Part shown: positions 8,743 through 17,771 of the stretch, in pieces
Layout: each line of letters starts with the position of its first letter
How positions within the stretch are numbered: position 1 is the stretch's first letter
Origin: JAAFHS01 sp043751715
Lineage (GTDB): Bacteria; Pseudomonadota; Alphaproteobacteria; Rhodobacterales; Rhodobacteraceae
DNA: 56,184 nucleotides
Assembly: GCA_043751715.1 (NCBI GenBank)
Contig: JAYUZO010000080.1
Span: 1-56,184, forward strand
Reading direction: 5' to 3'
Notes under the pieces: generated by a model
Told to the model about the DNA's origin: nothing
Seen by the model: the letters and a program-made list of their open reading frames with translations, nothing else
Databases searched by the model: none
Position numbers and translations under genes: made by a program

Positions 8743-9822
8743 ATGCAGAACATCCGTGCCGAGGCACAGCTATCCACGCAGGACCTGCGCGGCGATCTGG
8801 GCTTTTTCACCAAAACGCTGGGGTTTCGGTTGGACCGCATCTTTCCCGCCGACGATCCGCGCATCGCCGTCATGTCTGGCCATGGCCTGCGCCTGCGCCT
8901 GACCGTGGGTGGGGGCCCATCGGGCTGCCTGCGCATTCTGGCCGATGATCCGGTGCTGATTGCGGGGAGTGAAACCACACTGCACGCCCCCGGCGGCACG
9001 ACGGTTCTGATCGAACCGCTGGATCCGCCGCTGATCCAGCCGCCCACCGAACATGCCTTTGTCGTGCGCCGCCTTGTCGATCAGGCCCCGTGGGTGATTG
9101 GGCGCGCGGGTATGCACTACCGTGATCTGGTGCCCACACGCCTTGGTGGCGCGATCATCGCCAGCCACATCCGCATCCCCGATGGCGGCCCGGTGCCGGA
9201 TATGGTGCATTTCCACAAGGTGGGATTCCAGCTGATCTTCTGCATCAAGGGCTGGGTCGATGTGGTTTATGAAGATCAAGGCCCCCCCATGCGCCTGACG
9301 GCGGGTGATTGCTTTATCCAGCCGCCCGAAATCCGCCACCGTGTGCTGCTTGCCAGTGACGGCATCGAGGTGATCGAAATTGGCGTGCCCGCCGAACATA
9401 TCACTGAAATCGAACATGGAATGGAGTTGCCCACCCCCGACCTGCGCCCTGATCGTGAATGGCAAGGCCAACGTTTTGTGTTCAATCAGGGCGCACAGGG
9501 CACTTTCACCCCCCACCGCATCCCCGGTTTTGTGGCGCGCGATACCACGATCAACGCCAACACGGGTGGCACAGCCTCTGTCTTGGTCCTCCGCCCCACA
9601 GGCACAGCTCCTGCGACTACCCATGCCGGCGATATCCTGTTCACCTTCGTCATGTCCGGTGCGATGACCCTTGCAGGCGAAGGCAGCCCCCCCACCCGCC
9701 TGACCGCAGGTGATGCCTTTGTCATCCCCCCCGGCCTTGCCACCCGCTATGCTGACACCACCAATGATCTTGAACTGCTCGAAGTCTCCCTTCCCGGAAA
9801 TCCCGTTACCACAACCCTCTGA
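8743..9822 (+). CDS. VOC-like plus double-cupin domain protein
   Basis: A 359-residue protein that seems to join three beta modules. The first 70 or so residues (IRAEAQLSTQDLRGDLGFF, then TKTLGFRLDRIFPADDPRIA) resemble half of a glyoxalase/VOC fold. Residues about 140-230 form a cupin (DMVHFHKVGFQLIFCIKGWVD, then PPEIRHRVLL), and residues about 270-355 a second cupin (GDILFTFVMSGAMTLAGEG, then AGDAFVIPPG). The first cupin keeps likely metal-binding His residues; the second lacks an obvious HxH. The start at ATG 8743 follows a GAAAGG site. It is divergent from maeB. Enzymatic role unknown; a dioxygenase-like or ligand-sensing role is possible. Confidence 0.8.
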   Translation: MQNIRAEAQLSTQDLRGDLGFFTKTLGFRLDRIFPADDPRIAVMSGHGLRLRLTVGGGPSGCLRILADDPVLIAGSETTLHAPGGTTVLIEPLDPPLIQPPTEHAFVVRRLVDQAPWVIGRAGMHYRDLVPTRLGGAIIASHIRIPDGGPVPDMVHFHKVGFQLIFCIKGWVDVVYEDQGPPMRLTAGDCFIQPPEIRHRVLLASDGIEVIEIGVPAEHITEIEHGMELPTPDLRPDREWQGQRFVFNQGAQGTFTPHRIPGFVARDTTINANTGGTASVLVLRPTGTAPATTHAGDILFTFVMSGAMTLAGEGSPPTRLTAGDAFVIPPGLATRYADTTNDLELLEVSLPGNPVTTTL

Positions 9823-9825
9823 CCC

Positions 9826-9856
9826 CATTTTTGGCCCTCAAATATCCCGGGGCGCG
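9826..9856. repeat. Recurring intergenic motif, copy 3 (inverted)
   Basis: The segment TTTGGCCCTCAAATATCCCG is the reverse-complement relative of the motif at 1224-1257 and 5268-5300. It lies 3 bases after the cupin stop codon. A GC hairpin with arms CGGGGG (9894-9899) and CCCCCG (9905-9910) follows before cdd and may end cupin transcription. Confidence 0.5.
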
Positions 9857-9937
9857 AAAGCGGTTGCGCCACCGGTTCAAGAAACCGCTGGAGCGGGGGG
9901 CTGGCCCCCGGTTCCGCAGCCAACCAAAGGACGCACC

Positions 9938-10330
9938 ATGACATTGCTCGAGGCCGCCACCGCCATCCGCCCCCGCGCCTATGCGCCCTACAGCCGCTTT
10001 CAGGTGGGGGCCGCCATCCGCAGCACATCGGGGGCCATCTATCAGGGTGTGAACGTTGAAAACGTCGCCTACCCCGAAGGCACCTGTGCCGAAGCCGGCG
10101 CAATTGCCGCCATGATCGCCGCCGGTGATACCCGCATCGCCGAGGTTTGTGTGATTGCCGACAGCCCCGCCCCCGTACCCCCCTGCGGCGGCTGCCGCCA
10201 AAAGATTGCCGAATTTGCTGACCCAACGGTCAAGGTCACGCTTTGCACGACTGAAGGAGCCAGCCTGACCATGACCGTGGCAGACCTGCTGCCGGGCGTG
10301 TTTACCGCAGCCCATATGGCACGCGTGTGA
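9938..10330 (+). CDS. cdd: Cytidine deaminase
   Basis: A 130-residue homotetramer-type cytidine deaminase that converts (deoxy)cytidine to (deoxy)uridine. Visible features are the N-terminal YAPYSRFQVGAA, the catalytic CAE (in YPEGTCAEAGAI, giving the zinc-ligand Cys and general-acid Glu) and PPCGGCRQ with two more zinc cysteines. The ATG at 9938 follows an AAAGGA site at 9926-9931. It is the first gene of the salvage operon; its stop overlaps the GTG start of deoA by 4 bases (GTGA). Confidence 0.95.
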   Translation: MTLLEAATAIRPRAYAPYSRFQVGAAIRSTSGAIYQGVNVENVAYPEGTCAEAGAIAAMIAAGDTRIAEVCVIADSPAPVPPCGGCRQKIAEFADPTVKVTLCTTEGASLTMTVADLLPGVFTAAHMARV

Positions 10331-11637
10331 CAGACCCCCGTGCCGTGCTGGAGGCCCTGCGCGCAGGGGCAACCCCTGCGCCGGGTGCGATTGCGGCCTT
10401 TGCGCAGGGTTTGGCAGATGGCACGATCAGTGATGCGCAGGCCGGGGCCTTTGCCATGGCGGTCTGCATGCGCGGCTTGGGCGAAGAGGGCCGCATCGCC
10501 CTGACCCGCGCCATGCGCGACAGCGGCCATGTGCTGACATGGGATCTGCCCGGCCCGGTGATTGACAAACACTCCACCGGGGGCATCGGTGATTGCATTT
10601 CCATGATCCTCGCCCCCGCACTTGCCGCTTGTGGGGCCTATGTGCCCATGATCTCGGGGCGCGGACTGGGCCATACCGGCGGCACGCTGGACAAGCTGGA
10701 ATCGATCCCCGGCTTTCGCACCAGCCTGACGGAAACCCAACTGCGCGGCCAGTTGAAGGACACCCGCCTTGCCATCGTCTCGGCATCGGCTGACATCGCA
10801 CCTGCCGACCGCCGCCTGTATGCCATCCGTGATGTGACGGGCACGGTGGCGAGCATTGATCTGATCACAGCCTCCATCCTGTCCAAGAAACTTGCAGCGG
10901 GGCTGGAGGCGCTTGTACTGGATGTCAAATGCGGGTCAGGCGCGTTCATGAAAACCATGGCCGACGCGGAAGATCTGGCGCGCGCACTGGTCAGCACGGC
11001 GCAAGGTGCCGGCTGCATGACATCGGCCCTGATCACCGATATGAGCCAACCCCTGGCCACGGCGGCAGGCAATGCGTTGGAGGTGATCGAGGTGATGGAA
11101 ACGCTGACCGGCACATCGGTAAACGCGGCCCTGTGGGATCTGACGGCAGCCTTGGGCGGTGAGGCGTTGGCCCTGGGTGGCATCGCGGCAGATACGGCGG
11201 ATGGCGAGGCGCGCATCATCGCGGCACTGGAATCGGGGGCTGCGGCAGAATATTTTGGGCGGATGGTGGCAGCACAGGGCGGGCCTGCCGATTTTGTGGA
11301 ACGCTGGCCGGACCGGCTGCCATCGGCACCAGTGATGCTGGAAATTCCGGCGCTGCACGACGGCTATGTCATCGCGATTGACGGGCAGGCCTTGGGTCAG
11401 GCGGTGGTGCATCTGGGCGGCGGGCGACTGCAGATGGCAGACCGTGTGAACCCATCGGTCGGCCTGTCTGATCTGGCGGGGTTGGCCGAAGATATCGGAG
11501 CAGGTGTGCCGCTGGGCATGGTCCATGCCGCAACCGAGGCGCAGGCCGAAGCGGCCATCCGCGCTGTGCAAGCAGCCTATGTAATGGGTGACGCCGCGTT
11601 GGAAGAACCGCCACTGATCTGGAAAAGGATCGCGTAA
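10327..11637 (+). CDS. deoA: Thymidine phosphorylase
   Basis: A 436-residue pyrimidine-nucleoside phosphorylase that splits thymidine or deoxyuridine with phosphate into the base and deoxyribose 1-phosphate. The family signature SGRGLGHTGGTLDKLES is complete, as are the phosphate-binding KHSTGG and the DVKCGSGAFM segment. The length matches E. coli DeoA (440). Translation starts at GTG 10327, overlapping the cdd stop, and its TAA shares a base with the deoB ATG. Translational coupling of the whole operon is likely. Confidence 0.97.
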   Translation: MTDPRAVLEALRAGATPAPGAIAAFAQGLADGTISDAQAGAFAMAVCMRGLGEEGRIALTRAMRDSGHVLTWDLPGPVIDKHSTGGIGDCISMILAPALAACGAYVPMISGRGLGHTGGTLDKLESIPGFRTSLTETQLRGQLKDTRLAIVSASADIAPADRRLYAIRDVTGTVASIDLITASILSKKLAAGLEALVLDVKCGSGAFMKTMADAEDLARALVSTAQGAGCMTSALITDMSQPLATAAGNALEVIEVMETLTGTSVNAALWDLTAALGGEALALGGIAADTADGEARIIAALESGAAAEYFGRMVAAQGGPADFVERWPDRLPSAPVMLEIPALHDGYVIAIDGQALGQAVVHLGGGRLQMADRVNPSVGLSDLAGLAEDIGAGVPLGMVHAATEAQAEAAIRAVQAAYVMGDAALEEPPLIWKRIA

Positions 11638-12860
11638 TGGCCCCGCAGGTTGATCGGCGCGCCTTTCTGATCGTGATGGATTCCGTGGGCTGTGGCGGTG
11701 CGCCCGATGCCGCTGAATTTGGCGATGCCACCCACAGCGATGCAGGGGCCAATACGCTGGGCCATATCGCAGCCGCTTGTGCGGCGGGGCGTGCGGATAC
11801 AGGGCGCGCAGGGCCGTTGCACATGCCGCATCTGGCAGGGCTGGGCCTTGGGCAGGCGGTAACCTTGGCCAGCGGGGCGATCACCGGATTGGATTTGGCA
11901 CCGACCGGGCGTTGGGGGGCTGCAACCGAAGTATCGCGCGGCAAGGATACGCCGTCGGGGCACTGGGAACTGGCAGGCGTGCCGGTGCCATGGAACTGGA
12001 CGTATTTCCCCGACCGTACCCCTGCCTTTTCTGATGATCTGGTGGCACTTGTCTGCCGCCTTGCGGGCACCGATGGCATCCTTGGCAATTGCCATGCGTC
12101 AGGCGTGCCGATCATTGAGGAACACTGCGCAGCCCATATCCGCACCGGCTGGCCGATCTGTTACACATCGGCTGACAGCGTGTTTCAGATTGCCGCGCAT
12201 GAGCAAAGCTTTGGGCTGGACCGCCTGCTGCACCTGTGCGCCGATCTTGCCCCCCACCTGCACGCCATGAAGGTGGGGCGCGTCATTGCGCGGCCATTTA
12301 CCGGCAGCCCCGGCAATTTCAAACGCACCGCCAACCGGCATGATTATGCGATTGATCCACCCGCACCCACCCTGCTGGACTGGGTGCAAGGCGCGGGGCA
12401 GACCACCCATGCGGTCGGCAAGATTAGTGACATCTTTTCAATGAAGGGCATCGATCATTTGCACAAGGGCAAGGATGATATTGCACTTTTCGAACATCTT
12501 CTCGCACTTCAAGCGAGTTCATTGTCCCGATCCTTGATTTTTGCGAACTTTGTAGAATTCGACAGCCTGTATGGCCACCGCCGCGATGTGGCGGGTTACG
12601 CCCGCGCTCTGGAATGGTTTGATGCCCGCGCAGGCGCGTTTCTGGCCGGAATGCGCCCCGGCGATCTGGCGATTTTCACCGCCGACCATGGCAATGATCC
12701 CACATGGCACGGCACCGACCACACGCGCGAACGTGTGCCCGTGCTGATGGCGGGTGCGGGTGTGGGGCCACTGGGCCATTGTGCTTTTGTTGATGTGGCG
12801 GCCACTGTTGCCGCTTGGCTGAATGTGCCGAACCTTGGCCCCGGAAGGACCCTGCTGTAA
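11637..12860 (+). CDS. deoB: Phosphopentomutase
   Basis: A 407-residue metal-dependent phosphomutase of the alkaline phosphatase superfamily that interconverts (deoxy)ribose 1- and 5-phosphate. Motifs include the N-terminal MDSVGCGGAPDA metal site, the phospho-acceptor Thr region GKDTPSGHWELAG, and the C-terminal TADHGNDPTWHGTDHTRE with several Mn ligands. It links deoA to central carbon metabolism. Its start overlaps the deoA stop and add begins directly after its TAA. No deoC is present in the window. Confidence 0.97.
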   Translation: MAPQVDRRAFLIVMDSVGCGGAPDAAEFGDATHSDAGANTLGHIAAACAAGRADTGRAGPLHMPHLAGLGLGQAVTLASGAITGLDLAPTGRWGAATEVSRGKDTPSGHWELAGVPVPWNWTYFPDRTPAFSDDLVALVCRLAGTDGILGNCHASGVPIIEEHCAAHIRTGWPICYTSADSVFQIAAHEQSFGLDRLLHLCADLAPHLHAMKVGRVIARPFTGSPGNFKRTANRHDYAIDPPAPTLLDWVQGAGQTTHAVGKISDIFSMKGIDHLHKGKDDIALFEHLLALQASSLSRSLIFANFVEFDSLYGHRRDVAGYARALEWFDARAGAFLAGMRPGDLAIFTADHGNDPTWHGTDHTRERVPVLMAGAGVGPLGHCAFVDVAATVAAWLNVPNLGPGRTLL

Positions 12861-13841
12861 ATGCTGCCCAAAATCGAACTTCACCTGCATCTGGAAGGCG
12901 CCGCCCCGCCCGCCTTTATCCGCGATCTGGCCAAGCGCAAACATGTAGATATCGCCGGAATCTTTAACGAAGACGGCGGGTACAGGTTCACCGATTTCTG
13001 GGATTTCCTGAGAGTGTACGAAGCGGCCACGTCGGTGCTGACCACCGCCGAAGATTACCATCGCCTGACCCTTGCCGTGCTGGAGGAATCCGCCAAAAGC
13101 GATGTCATTTACGGCGAAACCTTTCTGTCGCCCGATTTCTGCGGCGGCCGCGATGTGGGTGCGTGGCACGAATACCTGCATGCCATCCGCGAGGCCGCCG
13201 ATATCGGCCAGCGTGACATGGGTATCACCCTGCGCGGCATCATCACCTGCATCCGCCATTTCGGCCCCGACAAGGCGCGCCAAACCGCGCGCTGTGCGGC
13301 GGAAACGGCAGGGGACTGGATTGTGGGGTTTGGCATCGCGGGTGATGAAAAAATGGGTCAGCCCAAGGACTTTCACTATGCCTTTGACATGGCGCGCGAG
13401 GCGGGCCTGCAGATCACCGCGCATGCAGGCGAATGGGGCGGGCCGGAATCGGTGCGCGCGGCGATTGCAGATCTGAACCCCACCCGCATCGGCCACGGCG
13501 TGCGCGCGATCGAAGATCTGGCACTGGTGGATGAGATTGCCGAAAAAGGCATCGTGCTCGAGGTCTGCCCCGGTTCCAACATCGCCCTTGGCCTGTATCC
13601 CGACTGGCGCGCGCATCCGATTGCAGAACTTGACCGGCGCGGGGTGAAGGTGACGATCAGCACCGATGATCCGCCATTCTTTCATACCACCATGGCGCGC
13701 GAATATGACAGGCTGGCAGGGGCCTTTGACTGGGACGCGGGCCAGTTCATGCGGATTGCGCGCCAGTCGCTTGACGCGGCTTTCTGTGACGCCGATACCA
13801 AGGCGCGTATCGCGAAACTGCTGGAGGCCCAAGATGCTTGA
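12861..13841 (+). CDS. add: Adenosine deaminase
   Basis: A 326-residue TIM-barrel deaminase that converts adenosine to inosine. Metal and catalytic residues are visible: ELHLHLEG (HxH near the N-terminus), TAHAGEWGG (His and catalytic Glu of HAGE), RIGHGVRAIED, and STDDPPFF (the Asp pair). The length is near that of bacterial Add. Adenine deaminases share this fold, but placement in a nucleoside operon favours adenosine. The ATG immediately follows the deoB stop, and the last 8 bases overlap upp. Confidence 0.92.
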   Translation: MLPKIELHLHLEGAAPPAFIRDLAKRKHVDIAGIFNEDGGYRFTDFWDFLRVYEAATSVLTTAEDYHRLTLAVLEESAKSDVIYGETFLSPDFCGGRDVGAWHEYLHAIREAADIGQRDMGITLRGIITCIRHFGPDKARQTARCAAETAGDWIVGFGIAGDEKMGQPKDFHYAFDMAREAGLQITAHAGEWGGPESVRAAIADLNPTRIGHGVRAIEDLALVDEIAEKGIVLEVCPGSNIALGLYPDWRAHPIAELDRRGVKVTISTDDPPFFHTTMAREYDRLAGAFDWDAGQFMRIARQSLDAAFCDADTKARIAKLLEAQDA

Positions 13842-14466
13842 ACACCTGACCGTTGTCAGCCACCCGCTGGTGCAGCACAAACTGACGCTGATGCGCGAGA
13901 AAGACACCTCTACCGCCAGCTTTCGCAAGCTGCTGCGAGAGATCAGCCTGCTGCTCGCCTATGAGGTGACGCGCGCGCTGCCGATGACGATAAAGCGGAT
14001 CGACACGCCGCTGGAGCCGATGGACGCGCCGACGATCGAGGGCAAAAAGCTGGCACTTGTGTCAATCCTGCGGGCGGGTAACGGGCTGCTCGATGGCATT
14101 CTGGAACTGGTCCCGGCGGCGCGCGTGGGGTTTGTGGGCCTGTACCGCGATCCCGAAACGCTGCAACCGGTGCAGTATTACTGCAAGCTGCCCGATCACA
14201 TGGAAGACCGGCTTGCCATCGTGGTGGACCCGATGCTGGCTACAGGCAATTCAAGTGCTGCGGCGATTACGCTTTTGAAACAATCGGGTGCGCGCAATAT
14301 CCGGTTTCTGTGCCTGCTGGCGGCCCCCGAAGGGATAGCGCGCATGAAAGAGGCGCATCCCGATGTGCCCATTGTCACAGCGGCAGTAGACAGCCACTTG
14401 AATGACCATGGATATATTGTGCCGGGGCTAGGGGATGCGGGTGATCGCATGTTTGGTACCAAATAA
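13834..14466 (+). CDS. upp: Uracil phosphoribosyltransferase
   Basis: A 210-residue type I phosphoribosyltransferase making UMP from uracil and PRPP. It carries the typical N-terminus (LTVVSHPLVQHKLTLMR), the SILRAGNGLLDG loop, the PRPP-binding VDPMLATGNSSAAAI and the C-terminal uracil-binding YIVPGLGDAGDRMFGT. The ATG at 13834 overlaps the end of add by 8 bases. As last gene of the operon it recaptures the uracil released by deoA-type phosphorolysis. Confidence 0.97.
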   Translation: MLEHLTVVSHPLVQHKLTLMREKDTSTASFRKLLREISLLLAYEVTRALPMTIKRIDTPLEPMDAPTIEGKKLALVSILRAGNGLLDGILELVPAARVGFVGLYRDPETLQPVQYYCKLPDHMEDRLAIVVDPMLATGNSSAAAITLLKQSGARNIRFLCLLAAPEGIARMKEAHPDVPIVTAAVDSHLNDHGYIVPGLGDAGDRMFGTK

Positions 14467-14486
14467 GGGACATATCTTCTTTACTC

Positions 14487-14512
14487 GGAAACAATGATGG
14501 GTCATTATTTCC
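14487..14512. promoter_or_regulatory. Inverted repeat between upp and SPOR gene
   Basis: GGAAACAATGA (14487-14497) and TCATTATTTCC (14502-14512) form an 11-base-pair stem with one mismatch around TGGG. It is AT-rich, has no T-run and lies 21 bases before the next start. It is more like an operator or mRNA leader hairpin than a terminator, but either is possible. Confidence 0.45.
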
Positions 14513-14533
14513 CCGTGCTGCTTGGGGGTAGTG

Positions 14534-15700
14534 ATGCTGTCGAAGTGTGTTATGGCTGCCGTGATGGCAGTATCATCAGGTTTATCCACCGTGCAGGCGC
14601 AATCGCTGGCCAGTATCGGCGGGCCTGCGGAACTGCCGCCATCGTCTTATGAAGGGCAACAATACGTTGACAGCCGGGGCTGCGTGTTTCTGCGCGCGGG
14701 CGTTGGCGGGCGGGTGACTTGGGCACCGCGGCTGGACGGGTCGCGCCGGGTACTGTGCGGCTATCCGCCGACACTGGGTGCACAACCCGCACCGGTCGCG
14801 GTTGCGGAAGCGGCCCCTGCACCGACGGTATTGCCATCCGTGGCACCCGAGGTTGGCGTGGCCCCACTTGCGACCGTTGCATCAAACATTCCGCGCACGG
14901 CACCGGTCAGGGCAGCACCTGTGCGCGTGGCCGCAGCTCCAGTTGCGGTGCAGCCTGCGCCGGTGGCTGTGGTCAGTGGTGGCACCACGGGCCGGCAGAT
15001 TGGCTGCTTTACCAACACGCCGGTGCCGGTGCGGGTGGCGCTGACCAACGGTGGGTCAGCGGTCCTGTGCACACGTGGCGATGGCACGCTGGAAGGCGCG
15101 CGTGCGCCGATTTACCCGCCGGGGTCGGCGCCGGGGGCATCACTGACCGAACCGCAGTTTGCGGCACAGGGCAACGCACGCCCGACGCATATCGTGACGG
15201 CATCAGGTGCGGGTCAGACATCGCGCGTCGTGGATCAGGCGGCAGCGGTGCCTGCCCCGCCACCGGGCTACCGTGCGGCATGGGATGATGACCGGCTGAA
15301 CCCCAACCGCGCCCGCGGAACGGCCAATGGTCAGGCCATGCAGGATCAGGTCTGGACGCGGGAAACCCCGGCACGGCTGGTATCAGAGGTGGCGGCAGAA
15401 CAGGCTCCGCGCGGTACGGTGACAGCATCCACCAAAACCGAGCCATCCGCACCAGTGCGCCAGCAGGCGGCATCGGGTGGGTTGTATGTGCAGGTCGGCA
15501 CCTTTGGCGTGCCGGAAAACGCGGCGGGGGCGCGGTCCCGGCTGCAATCGCTGGGCTTGGCCACAGCGCGGGCGAACATCAGCAGCGGCGGGCGGGCGCT
15601 GACGATAGTGCTGGCTGGCCCGTTTGGCAGCACGGGTGAGGCGAAGGCCGCACTGAATGCCGCACGCGGGGCCGGATTTGGCGATGCGTTCATCCGCTGA
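14534..15700 (+). CDS. SPOR domain-containing exported protein
   Basis: A 388-residue secreted or anchored protein. It has a signal peptide (MLSKCVMAAVMAVSSGLSTVQAQ), a small conserved Cys-containing region (RGCVFLRAGVGGRVTW; then CGYPPTLG), a long Ala/Pro/Val-rich linker with a second CFTN-containing block, and a C-terminal SPOR domain (about residues 318-388; GLYVQVGTFGVPENAAGA onward). SPOR domains bind denuded septal peptidoglycan, so a role at the division site is likely. The ATG at 14534 is preferred over the upstream TTG/GTG because it begins the signal peptide. Confidence 0.85.
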   Translation: MLSKCVMAAVMAVSSGLSTVQAQSLASIGGPAELPPSSYEGQQYVDSRGCVFLRAGVGGRVTWAPRLDGSRRVLCGYPPTLGAQPAPVAVAEAAPAPTVLPSVAPEVGVAPLATVASNIPRTAPVRAAPVRVAAAPVAVQPAPVAVVSGGTTGRQIGCFTNTPVPVRVALTNGGSAVLCTRGDGTLEGARAPIYPPGSAPGASLTEPQFAAQGNARPTHIVTASGAGQTSRVVDQAAAVPAPPPGYRAAWDDDRLNPNRARGTANGQAMQDQVWTRETPARLVSEVAAEQAPRGTVTASTKTEPSAPVRQQAASGGLYVQVGTFGVPENAAGARSRLQSLGLATARANISSGGRALTIVLAGPFGSTGEAKAALNAARGAGFGDAFIR

Positions 15701-15754
15701 TTGCGGCAGGCCTTTGAATATGCCCCTGTGCCGCGAGGCCGGGGGCATTTTCAT

Positions 15755-16672
15755 TTACAGATCACAGATGGCCTGCAGCGCGATCCAGTCTGCATCGGCC
15801 ATCAGCGGGTCTGGCAAGGCGGCCACCGGTGCAGGCACCACCGGGCGCATCTGCAAGAACCCCTCACCATAGCCATGCAGGGCTTCGGGCGGCAAAGCGC
15901 CGGTGGTCAGCAAGGTAAAGGTCGCACGCAGGCCGGCATGGGCCAGAATAGGCAACAACGGATCGGTCGCCGCCGCCTGCGCAATTTCGGCCGCCACGGC
16001 CGATGCAAGGGCCTGAGGTCCGTCTTCCGCCGTAATCAAGGTTGGCGGCAGCAAAATGATATCACCCGGCAACTCACCGGGCACCTGCAACCCTTGGCGC
16101 AGCACCAGCAAAATCGGCGGCGATAGCGCATTCGTCAGACGGCCTGCCAACCCGGCAAGGGCGGCCTGCGCCTGCGGTTCGGTGCAGGGGGCACCGGTCA
16201 GGCGGGTGATATCATCATAGGCCATCTGGCCAATCTCGGCGCGCACGGATGGGGGCACCACCGATGCCGTATGGTCGCGCAGCGCATCCGGCAGCCAGGC
16301 AACCACCCCCCCACCCACCAGTATACCGGCAAACAAAAGGATCGCCCCACGCAGGCGGCCTGGTTGCGGACGGGCCGACATGATGGCTTTTTTCACCGTC
16401 TCAAGCGCTGCGATCATGTCGGGGTCCGACAGTTCCAGCGTTTCGCTAGTGTCAGGGCCGGGCTGATACATTGCGGGCATCGCATGGCCGTTCTGCCGCG
16501 CCACCGCAGGCAGGGACCAATGCGCCACCACCATTTCATTGCGCGGATCGCGCATCACCAGTGATGTTTCACCAATGCTGACAACCACATCGCGCCGCTG
16601 GGCATCGGGTGCATCCTGCCACAACCCTGCGCATTCCAACCGCTGATATTGTTTCAATGCTGTCAGGGTCAT
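15755..16672 (-). CDS. Membrane-anchored protein, unknown function
   Basis: A 305-residue protein with a hydrophilic N-terminal part of about 110 residues (ALKQYQRLECAGLWQDAPDA), a single transmembrane helix near residues 123-142 (LRGAILLFAGILVGGGVVAW) and a periplasmic C-terminal domain. That domain (LVLRQGLQVPGELPGDIILL, then AVAAEIAQAA) recalls the fold of M48 zinc peptidases, but no HExxH is present. I cannot assign a function. The ATG at 16672 is the only ATG near the start of the frame. Confidence 0.7.
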   Translation of the reverse strand: MTLTALKQYQRLECAGLWQDAPDAQRRDVVVSIGETSLVMRDPRNEMVVAHWSLPAVARQNGHAMPAMYQPGPDTSETLELSDPDMIAALETVKKAIMSARPQPGRLRGAILLFAGILVGGGVVAWLPDALRDHTASVVPPSVRAEIGQMAYDDITRLTGAPCTEPQAQAALAGLAGRLTNALSPPILLVLRQGLQVPGELPGDIILLPPTLITAEDGPQALASAVAAEIAQAAATDPLLPILAHAGLRATFTLLTTGALPPEALHGYGEGFLQMRPVVPAPVAALPDPLMADADWIALQAICDL

Positions 16673-16823
16673 CAACTTTTGCGCATGGCCGTCATCGCCA
16701 AAAGCCTAGCCGATGGGCGGGCGGGCAGCAATTGCCAAATCAGGGGGGTGCATGTCGCATTCGGGCGCGCATGCCCGCGCGGCCATGGCCTTGTAGGCGG
16801 GGCACACATTCAGGGGCAGCACC

Positions 16824-17771
16824 ATGACGGCACCACCCGACCGGATATTTGCAGCCCTTTGCATGATCGTTGTTTATGCCACAGTCATTGGCTTTGCCGA
16901 TAACTTTGTGCGCGTTGTCGCGGTTGAGGCGGGCTTGTGGCAGTTCCATGCCATGCGGTCAGGCTTTGCGCTGCCACTGATTGCGCTGATCGTCCTGGTG
17001 CTGCGCCACCCGATCTGGCCGCGCAAGCGGCGCGCCGTGGCGGCACGCAGCACCATTCACGGGCTGGCGATGCTGGTGTATTTCGGAGCATTGGCCTATC
17101 TGCCGGTGGCGATTGTGGCGGCGGGGCTGTTTACCGCGCCCCTGTTCGTGCTGCTGATTTCACGCGTGCTGTACGCCGAGCCGATTTCGGCGGTGCAGGT
17201 CGTGGCGGTGCTGATGGGCTTTGGCGGGGTGATCATGCTGTTGGGCCCGGCGGCAATGACCGGCGCATCTGTGGCGGCCGTGCTGCCGATGCTGGCGGGG
17301 GCGCTGTACGCGATGGGCAATATCGCCACCCGCCGCTGGTGCGAAGGCGAATCTGCAGAAACGCTGCTCGCGGGGTTTTTCATGGCACTGTGTGTGCTGG
17401 GCGGGGTGGGGCTGGTCACACTGATGCTGTTTCCGCAACCCGTGCCGGATGGCGCTGCGGGGTTCATCTTTCGCGGATGGGTGGCGCCTGCCGGGGCATT
17501 TCTGTTCTGGACAGTGGTTCAGGCGGTGATTTCGGTTGTAGGCGTGGGGCTGATGATCCGGGCCTACCAGATTGCGCCCGCACCGACTGTTTCGGTGTTT
17601 GAATACATCATCCTGCCCACCTCGGCGATCTGGGGGCTGATCATCTGGGATGAAACATTGTCCCTGACAGCCATCATCGGCATGGGGCTGATTGCACTGG
17701 CGGGGGCCGTCATTGCCTTTGCCCCCGGTAAATCACTGAAAGATCAGGCCCCTACCGCCGCGCGCCAGTGA
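16824..17771 (+). CDS. DMT family (EamA) permease
   Basis: A 315-residue inner-membrane protein with about ten hydrophobic helices arranged as two EamA repeats. Examples are IFAALCMIVVYATVIGFAD, AVLPMLAGALYAMGNIATR and the C-terminal YIILPTSAIWGLIIWDE followed by MGLIALAGAVIAFAPG. Such permeases export or exchange small metabolites; the substrate is unknown. It is convergent with tdk and the two coding regions overlap by 28 bases at their 3' ends. Confidence 0.88.
   Translation: MTAPPDRIFAALCMIVVYATVIGFADNFVRVVAVEAGLWQFHAMRSGFALPLIALIVLVLRHPIWPRKRRAVAARSTIHGLAMLVYFGALAYLPVAIVAAGLFTAPLFVLLISRVLYAEPISAVQVVAVLMGFGGVIMLLGPAAMTGASVAAVLPMLAGALYAMGNIATRRWCEGESAETLLAGFFMALCVLGGVGLVTLMLFPQPVPDGAAGFIFRGWVAPAGAFLFWTVVQAVISVVGVGLMIRAYQIAPAPTVSVFEYIILPTSAIWGLIIWDETLSLTAIIGMGLIALAGAVIAFAPGKSLKDQAPTAARQ

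Noticed and set aside
15755..16672. M48 zinc peptidase
   Set aside because: The periplasmic domain recalls that fold but no HExxH or other metal motif is present, so it is left as unknown.
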